From Nonomuraea basaltis (GTDB lineage Bacteria > Actinomycetota > Actinomycetes > Streptosporangiales > Streptosporangiaceae), in assembly GCF_005893125.1 (NCBI RefSeq), contig NZ_VCJS01000074.1:1-56607 (forward strand): a stretch of 56,607 nucleotides of DNA, written 5' to 3'. A program made the translations under genes and the position numbers. Of this stretch, positions 25,140-33,014 are shown piece after piece. Under the pieces are notes generated by a model. That model was not told where the DNA came from. It saw only the letters and a program-made list of their open reading frames with translations, and made no database searches. The first letter of the stretch is position 1. Every line of letters starts with the position of its first letter.

Positions 25140-25964
25140 TTATCTCGGCCGTTCCAGGGACTGCTCGCGCGCCGCCAGGGTGCAGTAGGCCTCGGCCTCG
25201 GCGCGCAGCCGTTCGTGCGCGTCGAGGAACATCTCGTGCACCTCGCGGCCGACCCACCCGGCCGGGACCAGCTCGACCGGCAGATCCGGGTCCTCGAAAG
25301 GCAGCATGCGATAGTCGTGGACCAGCTCCAGCCGCTCCACCAGCGCCTCCCGGCCCTTGGGCGGCGAGGAGCGATATCGGGCCAGCCGGGCGCGGTAGGC
25401 GTCCCGCTTGCGCAGCAGCGCCGCGTGGAGCCCGTCGAGATCCCAGCACCGCGCGGCCATGTCCAGGTCGGCGGCCGGTCCCGCGGAGTGGCAGGTGAGC
25501 AGGTCGAGCCGGGCGGTGGGCTCCTCGGACAGGGCGGCGGCCACCTCGTTCAGCCGATCGTGCGGCGAGATCCACGTGGACGGCGCGAGCGGGCCGAAGC
25601 CCCACCAGCGCAGCTTCTTGCGCACCCGGTCGCGGGCCGACCGATCGCTCTCCGGCACGTCGTAGATCACCATGCGCCAGTGGCGGTCCCAGGGATCGCG
25701 ATGCCGCTCGAAGATCCGCTGGCGCCCGTCGTCGAGCAGCCGCCAGCTCCGATCGGTCAGCCGGTAGACGGTCGACCGGCCGTCCTTCTCTGTCGCGAAC
25801 CAGCCTTCCTTGCGTAGCCTGGACATCACCACCCGCGTCGTGGCCTCCGGCACGTCGAAGGCCACCAGAAGTTCGGTCAGCGTCTGAAGGCGCGCGGCGC
25901 CACCGGTGTAGCGCAGGCAGTCGCCGAAGAGGTCGAACACGATCGATCGCGGCTTCGGGTGCAC
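25140..25964 (-). CDS. PaaX-family transcriptional regulator
   Basis: A 274-residue regulator starting near PKPRSIVFDLFGDCLRYTGG, the PaaX opening, with a winged helix (ATTRVVMSRLRKEGWFATEK), a central domain (WRMVIYDVPESDRSARDRVRKKLRWWGFG) and the C-terminal PaaX-C region. PaaX proteins repress aryl catabolic genes and release DNA on binding an aryl-CoA such as phenylacetyl-CoA. I chose GTG 25964: ATG 26030 would put a perfect operator palindrome inside the coding region. There is no ribosome site but TACGCT lies seven bases upstream, which suggests a leaderless transcript. It is divergent from an aryl-CoA hydroxylase/ligase operon that it likely controls. Confidence 0.88.
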   Translation of the reverse strand: MHPKPRSIVFDLFGDCLRYTGGAARLQTLTELLVAFDVPEATTRVVMSRLRKEGWFATEKDGRSTVYRLTDRSWRLLDDGRQRIFERHRDPWDRHWRMVIYDVPESDRSARDRVRKKLRWWGFGPLAPSTWISPHDRLNEVAAALSEEPTARLDLLTCHSAGPAADLDMAARCWDLDGLHAALLRKRDAYRARLARYRSSPPKGREALVERLELVHDYRMLPFEDPDLPVELVPAGWVGREVHEMFLDAHERLRAEAEAYCTLAAREQSLERPR

Positions 25965-25997
25965 GACCAGCAGCGTAGCACGCGGCGATGAAACGTC

Positions 25998-26015
25998 TGT
26001 TTTCCCTGGAAAACA
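25998..26015. promoter_or_regulatory. Perfect 18-bp palindrome, probable PaaX-type operator
   Basis: TGTTTTCCCTGGAAAACA has 8-bp perfect arms around CT. It lies 34 bp upstream of the chosen PaaX start and 73 bp upstream of the divergent monooxygenase. It is the strongest operator candidate of the locus. Confidence 0.7.
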
Positions 26016-26024
26016 ACGGTTGCC

Positions 26025-26040
26025 TGACATGTAGGTGTCA
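26025..26040. promoter_or_regulatory. Second inverted repeat at the PaaX/monooxygenase divergon
   Basis: TGACA-TGTAGG-TGTCA has perfect 5-bp arms, 9 bp beyond the 18-bp palindrome and just before the monooxygenase promoter candidate. GACGATCGTC at 26048-26057 is a further short palindrome overlapping that promoter. Confidence 0.45.
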
Positions 26041-26045
26041 TTTCA

Positions 26046-26075
26046 TTGACGATCGTCGCTTATTAGTTGTAGGTT
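26046..26075 (+). promoter_or_regulatory. Putative promoter of the aryl-CoA hydroxylase operon
   Basis: TTGACG (26046-26051), an 18-bp spacer and TAGGTT (26070-26075) fit a vegetative promoter. The transcript would start near 26082, close to ATG 26088, so the first gene could be nearly leaderless. Confidence 0.45.
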
Positions 26076-26087
26076 CCGAGCCGTGGA

Positions 26088-27635
26088 ATGGAACATGTCA
26101 TGCCCCGGGCGCGGGGCGGGATGAGCGTGCGGATCGCCTGCGTCGGCGGCGGCCCCGGCGGGCTGTTCCTCGCCACGCTGATCAAGCGGGCGCGACCCGA
26201 GCACGAGGTCGTGGTCTTCGAGCGCAACGGGGCCGACGACACTTTCGGCTTCGGCGTGGTCTTCTCCGACCGCACCCTGGACGGCATCCACGACGCCGAC
26301 CCGGTGCTGCGCCACGCCCTCGCCGAGCACGGCAGGCACTGGGACGAGATCGAGGTCAGGATCAAGGGCGAGCGCCTCCGGTGCGGCGGCAACGGCATGG
26401 CCGCCCTCTCCCGCCGCACGCTGCTGGCGCTGCTGCAGGAGCGGGCGCGGGAGGCGGGCGCCGAGCTGCGCTTCGGCACCGAGGCGCAGCTCGACGACCT
26501 GGACGGCTTCGATCTCATCGTGGCGTGCGACGGCGCCAACTCGCGGATCAGGCAGCGGTACGCGGAGATCTTCGAGCCGTCGGCCGAGACGGCGACCGCC
26601 AAGTTCATCTGGCTCGGCACCGACTACCAGTTCGACGGCCTCACCTTCATTCACGAGCGCGGCCCCCACGGCGTGTTCGCGGTGCACGGCTATCCGATCA
26701 GCGACAAGGTCGGCACGTTCATCGTGGAGACCGACGAGGCGTCGTGGCGGGCCGCCGGTCTCGACGGGTTCGACCCCGCCCAGCCGCCCGGGGTCAGCGA
26801 CCTCAAGAGCCGCGACTACCTGCAGGAGCTGTTCGGCGAGCGGATCGACGGCCATCAGCTGCTGGTCAACAACTCACGCTGGGCCTCCTTCCACACCCGC
26901 CGGGCCCGCCGCTGGCGGCACGCGAACGTCGTCCTGCTCGGCGACGCCGCGCACACCGCGCACTTCTCCGTCGGGTCGGGCACCAAGATGGCGATGGAGG
27001 ACGCGATCGCGCTGTCGGCCGCGCTGGAGACCCACCCCGGCGACCTGGACGCGGCGCTGGCCGCGTACGAGGCCACCGCCAGGCCCGCCGTGGACCGCAT
27101 CCAGGACGCCGCCCGCCCCAGCCTGTCGTGGTGGGAGCACTTCGGCGCCTACCACGACGCGTTCGAGCCGTGGCAGTTCGCCTTCCACTTCATGTCGCGC
27201 AGCATCACGGCCGGCCGGCTGCGGCGCCGGGCGCCGGAGTTCGTCGACGCGACGCTGCGCGAGTGGCAGCGCAGGCACGGCGCGCCACCCCTGCACACTC
27301 CGCTGCGGGTGGGAGATCACCTGCTGCCGGGGCGCGTCCTGGCCGGCCCGCCCGAGTGGGCGACGCCGGTGGCAGCGCCGCAGGACGAGCGCGACGTCGC
27401 CGCGATCGTGGCCGCCGTCCCCGACGGCGGCGCCGTGGCGGTGCACGGCGGCACGCCGCTGACCCGCACGCTCGTCTCGGAGCGGGTACGCTTCGGCCGC
27501 GGGCTGCCCGCGATCCTCGTGGACGACGACCTGGACACGGACGCCGCACTCACCGTGATCCTGTCCGGCCGCGCCGACCTCGTGGCCTCGGCCACGGCGA
27601 CTTCGGAGATGAACGATGCCCCAACCGCTCGCTGA
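26088..27635 (+). CDS. FAD monooxygenase, salicylyl-CoA 5-hydroxylase / aminobenzoyl-CoA monooxygenase-like
   Basis: A 515-residue flavoprotein (the start could be ATG 26100 or 26121). The Rossmann site is IACVGGGPGGLFLATL, with DTFGFGVVFSDRTL and GHWDEI-like features of acyl-CoA-dependent hydroxylases, DGANSRIR, and the second FAD motif VVLLGDAAHTAHFSVGSGTKMAMEDAI. This matches the N-terminal half of salicylyl-CoA 5-hydroxylase (SdgC) and 2-aminobenzoyl-CoA monooxygenase/reductase. In bifunctional members an Old-Yellow-Enzyme-like reductase follows; here only about 130 residues remain, whose end (LPAILVDDDLDTD, SGRADLVASA) looks like the last strands of that domain. It overlaps the ligase gene by 20 bases. 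Confidence 0.85.
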   Translation: MEHVMPRARGGMSVRIACVGGGPGGLFLATLIKRARPEHEVVVFERNGADDTFGFGVVFSDRTLDGIHDADPVLRHALAEHGRHWDEIEVRIKGERLRCGGNGMAALSRRTLLALLQERAREAGAELRFGTEAQLDDLDGFDLIVACDGANSRIRQRYAEIFEPSAETATAKFIWLGTDYQFDGLTFIHERGPHGVFAVHGYPISDKVGTFIVETDEASWRAAGLDGFDPAQPPGVSDLKSRDYLQELFGERIDGHQLLVNNSRWASFHTRRARRWRHANVVLLGDAAHTAHFSVGSGTKMAMEDAIALSAALETHPGDLDAALAAYEATARPAVDRIQDAARPSLSWWEHFGAYHDAFEPWQFAFHFMSRSITAGRLRRRAPEFVDATLREWQRRHGAPPLHTPLRVGDHLLPGRVLAGPPEWATPVAAPQDERDVAAIVAAVPDGGAVAVHGGTPLTRTLVSERVRFGRGLPAILVDDDLDTDAALTVILSGRADLVASATATSEMNDAPTAR

Positions 27636-29247
27636 CGGCGTCGTCGGCTGGCCCGAGGAGCTGGCGGCCGCGTACCGGGCCAAAGGCATCTGGCGCGGCC
27701 GCCCGCTCGCCTCCTACCTCCCGGACACCGAAGAGATCGCGCTGGTGGACGGCGAGACCCGGCTCACGTACGCCGAGCTGCGCTCCCGCGCCGACGGCGC
27801 GGCCGGCCGGCTGGCCGCGCTGGGCCTGCGCCCCGGCGACCGCGTCGTCGTGCAGTTGCCGAACGGCTGGCCGTTCGTCGTGCTCACGCTGGCCTGCCTG
27901 CGCAGCGGGATCGTGCCGGTCATGGCGCTGCCCGCGCACCGCCGCCACGAGCTGCTGCACCTGGCCGGGCACGCCGAGGCCGTCGCCATCGCGATCCCCG
28001 ACCAGCACCGCGGCTTCGACCACCTCCGGCTCGCCAAGGAGCTCGTGAACGAGGTCGAGTCGCTGGAGCACCTGCTCGTGCTCGGGGCGGGCGGCGTCGA
28101 CCTGGCCGAGCTGTGCGCGCCCGCCGCGGACCCGGCCGCCGAGCGGTCCCGCTGGGACGCGCGGGCGCCCGGCGGCTCGGACGTGGCGGTCTTCCTGCTG
28201 TCCGGGGGCACCACCGGGCTGCCCAAGCTCATCACCCGCACCCACGACGACTACACCTACAACGCCACCCGCAGCGCGGAGGTCAGCGGCATCGGCGCGG
28301 ACAGCGTCTATCTCGCGACGCTGCCGTTGGGCCACAACTTCCCGCTGGCCTGCCCGGGCATCCTCGGCACGCTGTTGGCCGGCGGGCGCGTGGTGATCGC
28401 GCCGTCGCCGGACCCGGCCAAGGCCTTCCCCGTCATCGCCGCCGAGGGCGTCACCCACACCTCGGTCGTGCCGGCGGTCGCCGCGCGCTGGCTCGACCAC
28501 GCCGCCGCTCATCCGGGCGATCGGCTCGCCTCCTTGCGCGTGCTGCAGGTGGGCGGCGCGCGGCTGGCCGACGAGCTGGCCTTCCGGGTGCGGCCGGTGC
28601 TGGGCTGCACGTTGCAGCAGGTGTTCGGCATGGCCGAGGGGCTGCTCAACTACACCCGGCTGGATGATCCCGAGGAGATCATCTGCACCACTCAGGGCCG
28701 CCCGATGTGCCCGGAGGACGAGGTGCTGCTGGTCGACGAGCTGGACCGGCCCGTTCCCGACGGGGAGCCGGGCTCGCTCCTCACGCGGGGGCCGTACACG
28801 CCGCGCGGCTACTACCGCGCGCCCGAGCAGAACGCGCGGGCCTTCACCCCCGACGGGTGGTATCGCAGCGGCGACATCTGCCGCCGCGACCCGCACGGCA
28901 ACCTGATCGTCGAGGGGCGCGACAAGGACATGATCAACCGAGGCGGGGAGAAGATCTCCGCCGAGGAGGTCGAGAACCTCCTCTACCGCCTGGACGCCGT
29001 CGCCCAGGTCGCCGTCGTCGCCATGCCCGACCTCGTGCTCGGCGAGCGGATCTGCGCCTACATCGTCGGGGAACAGGTGAGCCTCGAGGAGTTGCGGGCC
29101 GCCCTGACCGAGGCCGGGGTGGCCGCATACAAGCTGCCCGACCGGGTCGTGCACTGCGCGGAGCTGCCCACGACCAAGATCGGAAAGATCGACAAGAAGG
29201 CGCTGCGCGAGGACATCGCCCGCCGCATGCAAGAGCCCGCCCGCTGA
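27616..29247 (+). CDS. Aryl acid AMP ligase (salicylyl- or 2,3-dihydroxybenzoyl-AMP ligase-like)
   Basis: A 543-residue adenylate-forming enzyme of the EntE/DhbE/SdgA group. The ATP loop is LLSGGTTGLPKLI near residue 195, with THDDYTYNA, LGHNFPLACPGILG and the group-typical WYRSGDICRRDPHGNL, VEGRDKDMINRGGEKIS. The catalytic lysine is Lys524 in TTKIGKIDKKALRE. It activates an aromatic acid as the acyl-AMP. Paired with the CoA-ester hydroxylase it suggests the salicylate route known from Streptomyces (ligase, CoA transfer, 5-hydroxylation to gentisyl-CoA). A separate CoA-transfer enzyme and gentisate dioxygenase are not in the window, so the substrate remains inferred. Confidence 0.88.
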   Translation: MPQPLADGVVGWPEELAAAYRAKGIWRGRPLASYLPDTEEIALVDGETRLTYAELRSRADGAAGRLAALGLRPGDRVVVQLPNGWPFVVLTLACLRSGIVPVMALPAHRRHELLHLAGHAEAVAIAIPDQHRGFDHLRLAKELVNEVESLEHLLVLGAGGVDLAELCAPAADPAAERSRWDARAPGGSDVAVFLLSGGTTGLPKLITRTHDDYTYNATRSAEVSGIGADSVYLATLPLGHNFPLACPGILGTLLAGGRVVIAPSPDPAKAFPVIAAEGVTHTSVVPAVAARWLDHAAAHPGDRLASLRVLQVGGARLADELAFRVRPVLGCTLQQVFGMAEGLLNYTRLDDPEEIICTTQGRPMCPEDEVLLVDELDRPVPDGEPGSLLTRGPYTPRGYYRAPEQNARAFTPDGWYRSGDICRRDPHGNLIVEGRDKDMINRGGEKISAEEVENLLYRLDAVAQVAVVAMPDLVLGERICAYIVGEQVSLEELRAALTEAGVAAYKLPDRVVHCAELPTTKIGKIDKKALREDIARRMQEPAR

Positions 29248-29308
29248 ACGACTTCACCGCGTCCGCGAATCCCGCGTCCTGGCCGGCCCGCCGGGGAAGA
29301 GGTTCGGC

Positions 29309-29695
29309 ATGGAGGTGCTGAGCAGCCGCGTACTGCTGCGTCCGAAGGATCTCGCGCGCAGCCGCCGCTTCTATGCCGAGACGCTCGGCCTGGCCGTGTA
29401 CCGCGAGTTCGGCCCGCCCGAGCACCCGGGCGTGGTCCTCTTCCTGGGCCAGGGATTCCTGGAGCTCTCCGGGCACTCCGAGGACAGGGCGAGCCCGGGA
29501 GTGTCGCTCTGGCTGCAGGTGCGCGATGTGGCGCGCGAGGAGGAGCGGCTGCGGCAGGCGGGCGTCACCGTGCTGCGCGAGGCCCGCCTGGAGCCGTGGG
29601 GTCTCGTCGAGTTGTGGATCGCGGATCCAGACGGCCACCGCATCGTCCTGGTGCAGGTCCCGCCCGACCACCCCTTGCGCCGCGACCCGCGCTAG
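29309..29695 (+). CDS. VOC (glyoxalase/dioxygenase-fold) protein
   Basis: A 128-residue single-module vicinal-oxygen-chelate protein: LLRPKDLARSRRFYAETLGL at the start, GFLELSG in the middle and LWIADPDGHRIVLVQV at the end, with a conserved Glu/His-type metal position. Members include glyoxalases, ring-cleaving dioxygenases and drug-binding proteins, so the role is open. GAAGAGG precedes the ATG. It starts 61 bp after the ligase and could belong to that operon. Its stop overlaps that of the convergent gene inside CTAG. Confidence 0.85.
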   Translation: MEVLSSRVLLRPKDLARSRRFYAETLGLAVYREFGPPEHPGVVLFLGQGFLELSGHSEDRASPGVSLWLQVRDVAREEERLRQAGVTVLREARLEPWGLVELWIADPDGHRIVLVQVPPDHPLRRDPR

Positions 29696-30213
29696 CCGGC
29701 GCCGGGCGGGGCCGGCGACCGGTCGGGGGTGATGCGGAAGACCGGGTACTGCCCGGCGATCTGCTCGAACTCCTCCAGCGGTGCCTGCGGGTTCACCGGG
29801 ATGTGGGTGCGGCCTCCCGGCGAGATGGCCAGGTAGCGGCGCAGGATGGGCGCACGGGCTCCGGAATCGACTTCGTTCAGGCGCACGGCCTCGTGTCGGC
29901 CGTGCCGCAGAACCGCCTGCCCTCCGGCCGCGCGGACGTTGTGCACCCAGTTGGTGTCCTGGCCGAGCATCGCCACCAGGTAGCGCTCGCCCTGGTAGTC
30001 CGCGACGACCAGCGGGAAGGAGATGGCGCGGCCGGTACGCCGGCCTGGCACCTGCAGGGTCACCATCCGGTCCGGCTGCATCACCCCGGTCGCGAACACG
30101 GTGGCCCAGACCCGGTTGATCGCCCGTGCCAGCCGGTTGGGACGACCGCCGCGGTACAGCCAGCGGTCCAAGCGGTGCAGGCGCGTGGATCCGGCCCTGT
30201 CGTCGTGTCTCAT
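29692..30213 (-). CDS. Deazaflavin (F420)-dependent nitroreductase-family protein
   Basis: A 173-residue protein of the DDN/DUF385 split-barrel family. Diagnostic pieces are VTLQVPGRRTGRAISFPLVVADYQGERYLVAMLGQDTNWVHNVRAAGG-type strands (residues about 50-95) and HIPVNPQAPLEEFEQIAGQYPVF. Family members use reduced F420 to reduce quinones or nitro compounds. AAGGAGG lies seven bases before the ATG. It is divergent from the TetR gene at 30372 across a dense set of TGTAC half-sites, which implies control by that regulator. Confidence 0.88.
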   Translation of the reverse strand: MRHDDRAGSTRLHRLDRWLYRGGRPNRLARAINRVWATVFATGVMQPDRMVTLQVPGRRTGRAISFPLVVADYQGERYLVAMLGQDTNWVHNVRAAGGQAVLRHGRHEAVRLNEVDSGARAPILRRYLAISPGGRTHIPVNPQAPLEEFEQIAGQYPVFRITPDRSPAPPGAG

Positions 30214-30290
30214 GCTGGCGCCTCCTTGGGGATCTTGCCTGTCGGGCTGACCGCGAAGCGCCTCCCGAGGGGAACGGTCGCCTGCTTCCC

Positions 30291-30363
30291 TGTACGATGT
30301 TCATGAACGCTGTACATGGACATCGTACATGAACTTTGCACAGGAGACCTTGTACTGCGTACA
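30291..30363. promoter_or_regulatory. TGTAC operator array between DDN-like and TetR genes
   Basis: A 15-bp inverted repeat (arms TGTACGATGTTCATG at 30291-30305 and CATGGACATCGTACA at 30315-30329, one mismatch, 9-bp spacer) is followed by TGTAC-TGC-GTACA (30351-30363). TGTACA at 30311 and the palindrome GTTCATGAAC at 30299 sit within it. The second site ends eight bases before the TetR start codon. Confidence 0.7.
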
Positions 30364-30371
30364 GTTGTCAA

Positions 30372-31082
30372 GTGGCTCCGGAAAAACTGACTCGCCAAGC
30401 CGTCATTGGGCGGGCGTTGAAGATCGCCGACACCGACGGGCTCCAAGCGGTCACCATCCGCCGGCTCGCCGCCGAACTCGGCGTCGCGCCGACGGCGCTG
30501 TACTGGCATGTCAAGAACAAGGACGAGCTGCTTTCCGCGCTTGCCGACCACGTGCTCACAGCGCTCGTCGCCGATTTGGACCCGAATGGGCCCTGGAACC
30601 AGCGTCTCTGCGCGATGGTCACCGCGCTGGTGGAGCAGACTCGCGCGCACCCGTACCTGTCCACCCTCCTGCCGATGATCGACAAGAGCGCGGCCGAGGG
30701 ATACCTCCGGGCCACCGACACCGCGATCGGGCTGCTCGCCGAGGCCGGGTTCACGCTTCAGCAAGCCGACCAGGTGGCCACCTACCTGCTCCTGGGGGCC
30801 GCGACGATGGTGTCCTGCCAGCCCGGTGGCGTGGGAGGCGGCGAGGAGGAGACCGCGGAACTCAGGCGGCAACATCGCCTCGATCTGGAACGCCTGCCTC
30901 CCGGTCGTTACCCTCACTTGGCCGCCTTCGCCACCACCCTCTCCAACCCTCCTGACCTCGACGCCTACTACTCCTTCGGCATCGACCTCCTGCTGTCCGC
31001 GGTGGAGACCACGGCCCCGAACGGAGGAGGACCTTCCGGTGACCGGGCGGGACGGCGGATAACGCCGCCGCAGGCGAAGTAG
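30372..31082 (+). CDS. TetR-family transcriptional regulator
   Basis: A 236-residue regulator with the TetR helix-turn-helix VTIRRLAAELGVAPTALYWHVKNKDELLSALADHV and a TetR-C-like ligand domain (LLAEAGFTLQQADQVATYLLLGAATMV), as in TetR/TetR_C regulators of drug efflux. I prefer GTG 30372 over TTG 30336 because the latter lies in operator DNA. GTG 30372 has no ribosome site at proper spacing, so a leaderless mRNA is possible. It probably represses itself and the divergent DDN-like gene. Confidence 0.88.
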   Translation: MAPEKLTRQAVIGRALKIADTDGLQAVTIRRLAAELGVAPTALYWHVKNKDELLSALADHVLTALVADLDPNGPWNQRLCAMVTALVEQTRAHPYLSTLLPMIDKSAAEGYLRATDTAIGLLAEAGFTLQQADQVATYLLLGAATMVSCQPGGVGGGEEETAELRRQHRLDLERLPPGRYPHLAAFATTLSNPPDLDAYYSFGIDLLLSAVETTAPNGGGPSGDRAGRRITPPQAK

Positions 31083-31350
31083 CCGTCGAAGACCTCGATC
31101 CTCCGCTGACGACACCACTCCACTCGACGAGGCGTTGCCACGGTGGGGCGGGTGGCTCGCCCACCGCCGGCTCGCCGGGCCCGGCCATCACGTTGCTCCA
31201 CGTCGGGCGCGCCCGCCCGCCGGCGCCGCTTGAAGCCCTGACCGGTGTACCTAGCTCCACCCCCGCGTACGCCTGGGTGCATTCTCCGTCCACGGCCGCG
31301 CTTCTAGCGTCGAAGGCACATGATTCCCGACAGGCGGCAGGGGGTGGACC

Positions 31351-32964
31351 ATGAGCGAGGTCACGCGCCGTGGATTCCTCGGAGGTACGGCGGCGTTCGG
31401 CGGCGCGGCGATGACGGCAGCGCTCACGGCGCCGGCGGAGGCTTCCACCGGCCCGCCCTTCGGCCCCGTCGTCGTACGCCCGGCCGACCCCCGCTACGGC
31501 GACCTGGCGGTACGCAGGACGAACCAGCGCTTCCGCGCGGAGCCCGACTACTTCCACGTGGCCGGCTCCACCGAGCAGGTCGTCGCGGCGGTCACCGAGG
31601 CCGTCCGCGCGAACCGCCGCGTCACCGTCCGCAGCGGCGGCCACTGCTACGAGAACTTCGTCGGCGACGGCGCGCAGGTCGTGATCGACATCTGCGAGAT
31701 GAACGAGGTGTACTTCGACCGCGAGCGCGGCGCGTTCGCCATCGAGGCCGGCGCCACCCTGATGCAGGCGTACCGCAAGCTCTACCTGGGGTGGGGCGTC
31801 ACCGTTCCCGGCGGCCAATGCGGGGGCGTGGCCGCCGGGGGCCACATCGCGGGCGGCGGGTACGGTCCCCTCTCGCGCCGCCACGGCCTCACCGTGGACC
31901 ACCTGCACGCCGTCGAGGTCGTGGTGGCCGACCGCTCCGGGCGCGCCCGCGCGGTGGTCGCGACCAGGAACCCGGCCGACCCGAACCACGACCTGTGGTG
32001 GGCGCACACGGGCGGAGGCGGCGGCAACTTCGGCATCGTCACCCGCTACTGGATGCGCGACCCGGCCGCCGGCGGGAACGACCCCGCCGGGCTGCTGCCC
32101 AAACCGCCCGCCAACGTGCTGTCCGGCGCGGCCATCTGGTCGTGGGAGGGCATGACCAAGGAGTCGTTCCGCAAGCTGCTGCGCAACTACGCCGAGTGGC
32201 ACGTGCGCAACAGCGCCCCGGGCAGCCCGCAGGTCTCCCTGTGGGGCTCGCTGCTGATCCCCGGCCGCCAGAGGGGCGACGACCCCGGAGGCATGATCCT
32301 CCCAGCCCAGGTCGACGCCGGCGTGCCCGGCGCCGAGCAGCTCCTGCGCGAGCACTTCGCCGCCGTGGCCGAGGGCGTCACCCCGCAGGTTTACGTCCCG
32401 CCGCTCCAGCGCGAACCGTGGTTCCAGGCGGTGCGTGCGCTCTCGCTCGGCGCGGAGTCGGAGACGGGCCGCTACAAGGGCAAGTCCGCCTACCTGCGCA
32501 GGCCGTTCTCCGACGAGCAGGCGGACGTGGCCTTCGACCACCTCAGCGTCGCTGGGGACGTCTCGTCGAGGGGCCTGCTCTGGCTCCTGTCGTACGGCGG
32601 CCAGGTCAACACCGTGCGGCCCGCGGCGACCGCCACCGTGGAGCGCGAGTCCATCCTGAAGGTGCTCCACCTGGTCACCTGGGACGAGGGGCAGGACGGC
32701 GAGGCACACCTGGAGTGGGTACGCCGGCTCCACCAGCGCACGTTCGCCGCCACCGGAGGCGTGCCCGTGCCCGGCGGCAACTGCGGCGGCGCCTACATCA
32801 ACTACCCGGACATCGACCACGCCGACCCGAAGTGGAACACCTCCGGCGTGCCCTGGTCCACGATCTACTACGGCGCCAACTATGCCCGCCTGCAGCGGGT
32901 GAAGGCCCGCTGGGACCCGCGGAACGTGTTCCGCCACGCCCTGTCGGTCCGCCCGCCCGCGTAA
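31351..32964 (+). CDS. Tat-exported bicovalent FAD oxidase (BBE-like)
   Basis: A 537-residue secreted oxidase with a Tat signal (TRRGFLGGTAAFGGAAM). The FAD domain has His98 in SGGHCYENF and Cys157 in PGGQCGGVAAGGHIAGGGYG. Their spacing (59) matches the 8-alpha-histidyl and 6-S-cysteinyl FAD links of berberine-bridge/aclacinomycin-oxidoreductase enzymes, so bicovalent flavin is expected. The BBE tail reads NYPDIDHADPKWN then STIYYGANYARLQRVKARWD. Such enzymes oxidise sugars, alkaloids or polyketides. AGGGGGTGG precedes the ATG. The preceding 268 bp hold no clear gene. A strong hairpin follows. Confidence 0.92.
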   Translation: MSEVTRRGFLGGTAAFGGAAMTAALTAPAEASTGPPFGPVVVRPADPRYGDLAVRRTNQRFRAEPDYFHVAGSTEQVVAAVTEAVRANRRVTVRSGGHCYENFVGDGAQVVIDICEMNEVYFDRERGAFAIEAGATLMQAYRKLYLGWGVTVPGGQCGGVAAGGHIAGGGYGPLSRRHGLTVDHLHAVEVVVADRSGRARAVVATRNPADPNHDLWWAHTGGGGGNFGIVTRYWMRDPAAGGNDPAGLLPKPPANVLSGAAIWSWEGMTKESFRKLLRNYAEWHVRNSAPGSPQVSLWGSLLIPGRQRGDDPGGMILPAQVDAGVPGAEQLLREHFAAVAEGVTPQVYVPPLQREPWFQAVRALSLGAESETGRYKGKSAYLRRPFSDEQADVAFDHLSVAGDVSSRGLLWLLSYGGQVNTVRPAATATVERESILKVLHLVTWDEGQDGEAHLEWVRRLHQRTFAATGGVPVPGGNCGGAYINYPDIDHADPKWNTSGVPWSTIYYGANYARLQRVKARWDPRNVFRHALSVRPPA

Positions 32965-32970
32965 CGCCGA

Positions 32971-33002
32971 AAGGGCCTCCCCGGCGCGCCGGGGAGGCCC
33001 TT
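32971..33002. terminator. Perfect 32-bp palindrome, bidirectional terminator
   Basis: AAGGGCCTCCCCGGCG and its exact complement form a 16-bp stem with no mismatch, between the stops of the convergent oxidase and MFS genes. AA at one end and TT at the other give short tails on either strand. Confidence 0.85.
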
Positions 33003-33014
33003 CGTGTTGTGCGA

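Noticed and set aside
26030..26030. ATG 26030 as the start of the PaaX-like protein
   Set aside because: It would put the perfect 18-bp palindrome inside the coding region, and the family N-terminus begins near PKPRSIVFDLFGD just after GTG 25964.
31083..31350. GC-rich inverted repeats after the TetR gene as a terminator
   Set aside because: Several overlapping G/C stretches can pair, but none forms a single clean stem, so I did not list one.
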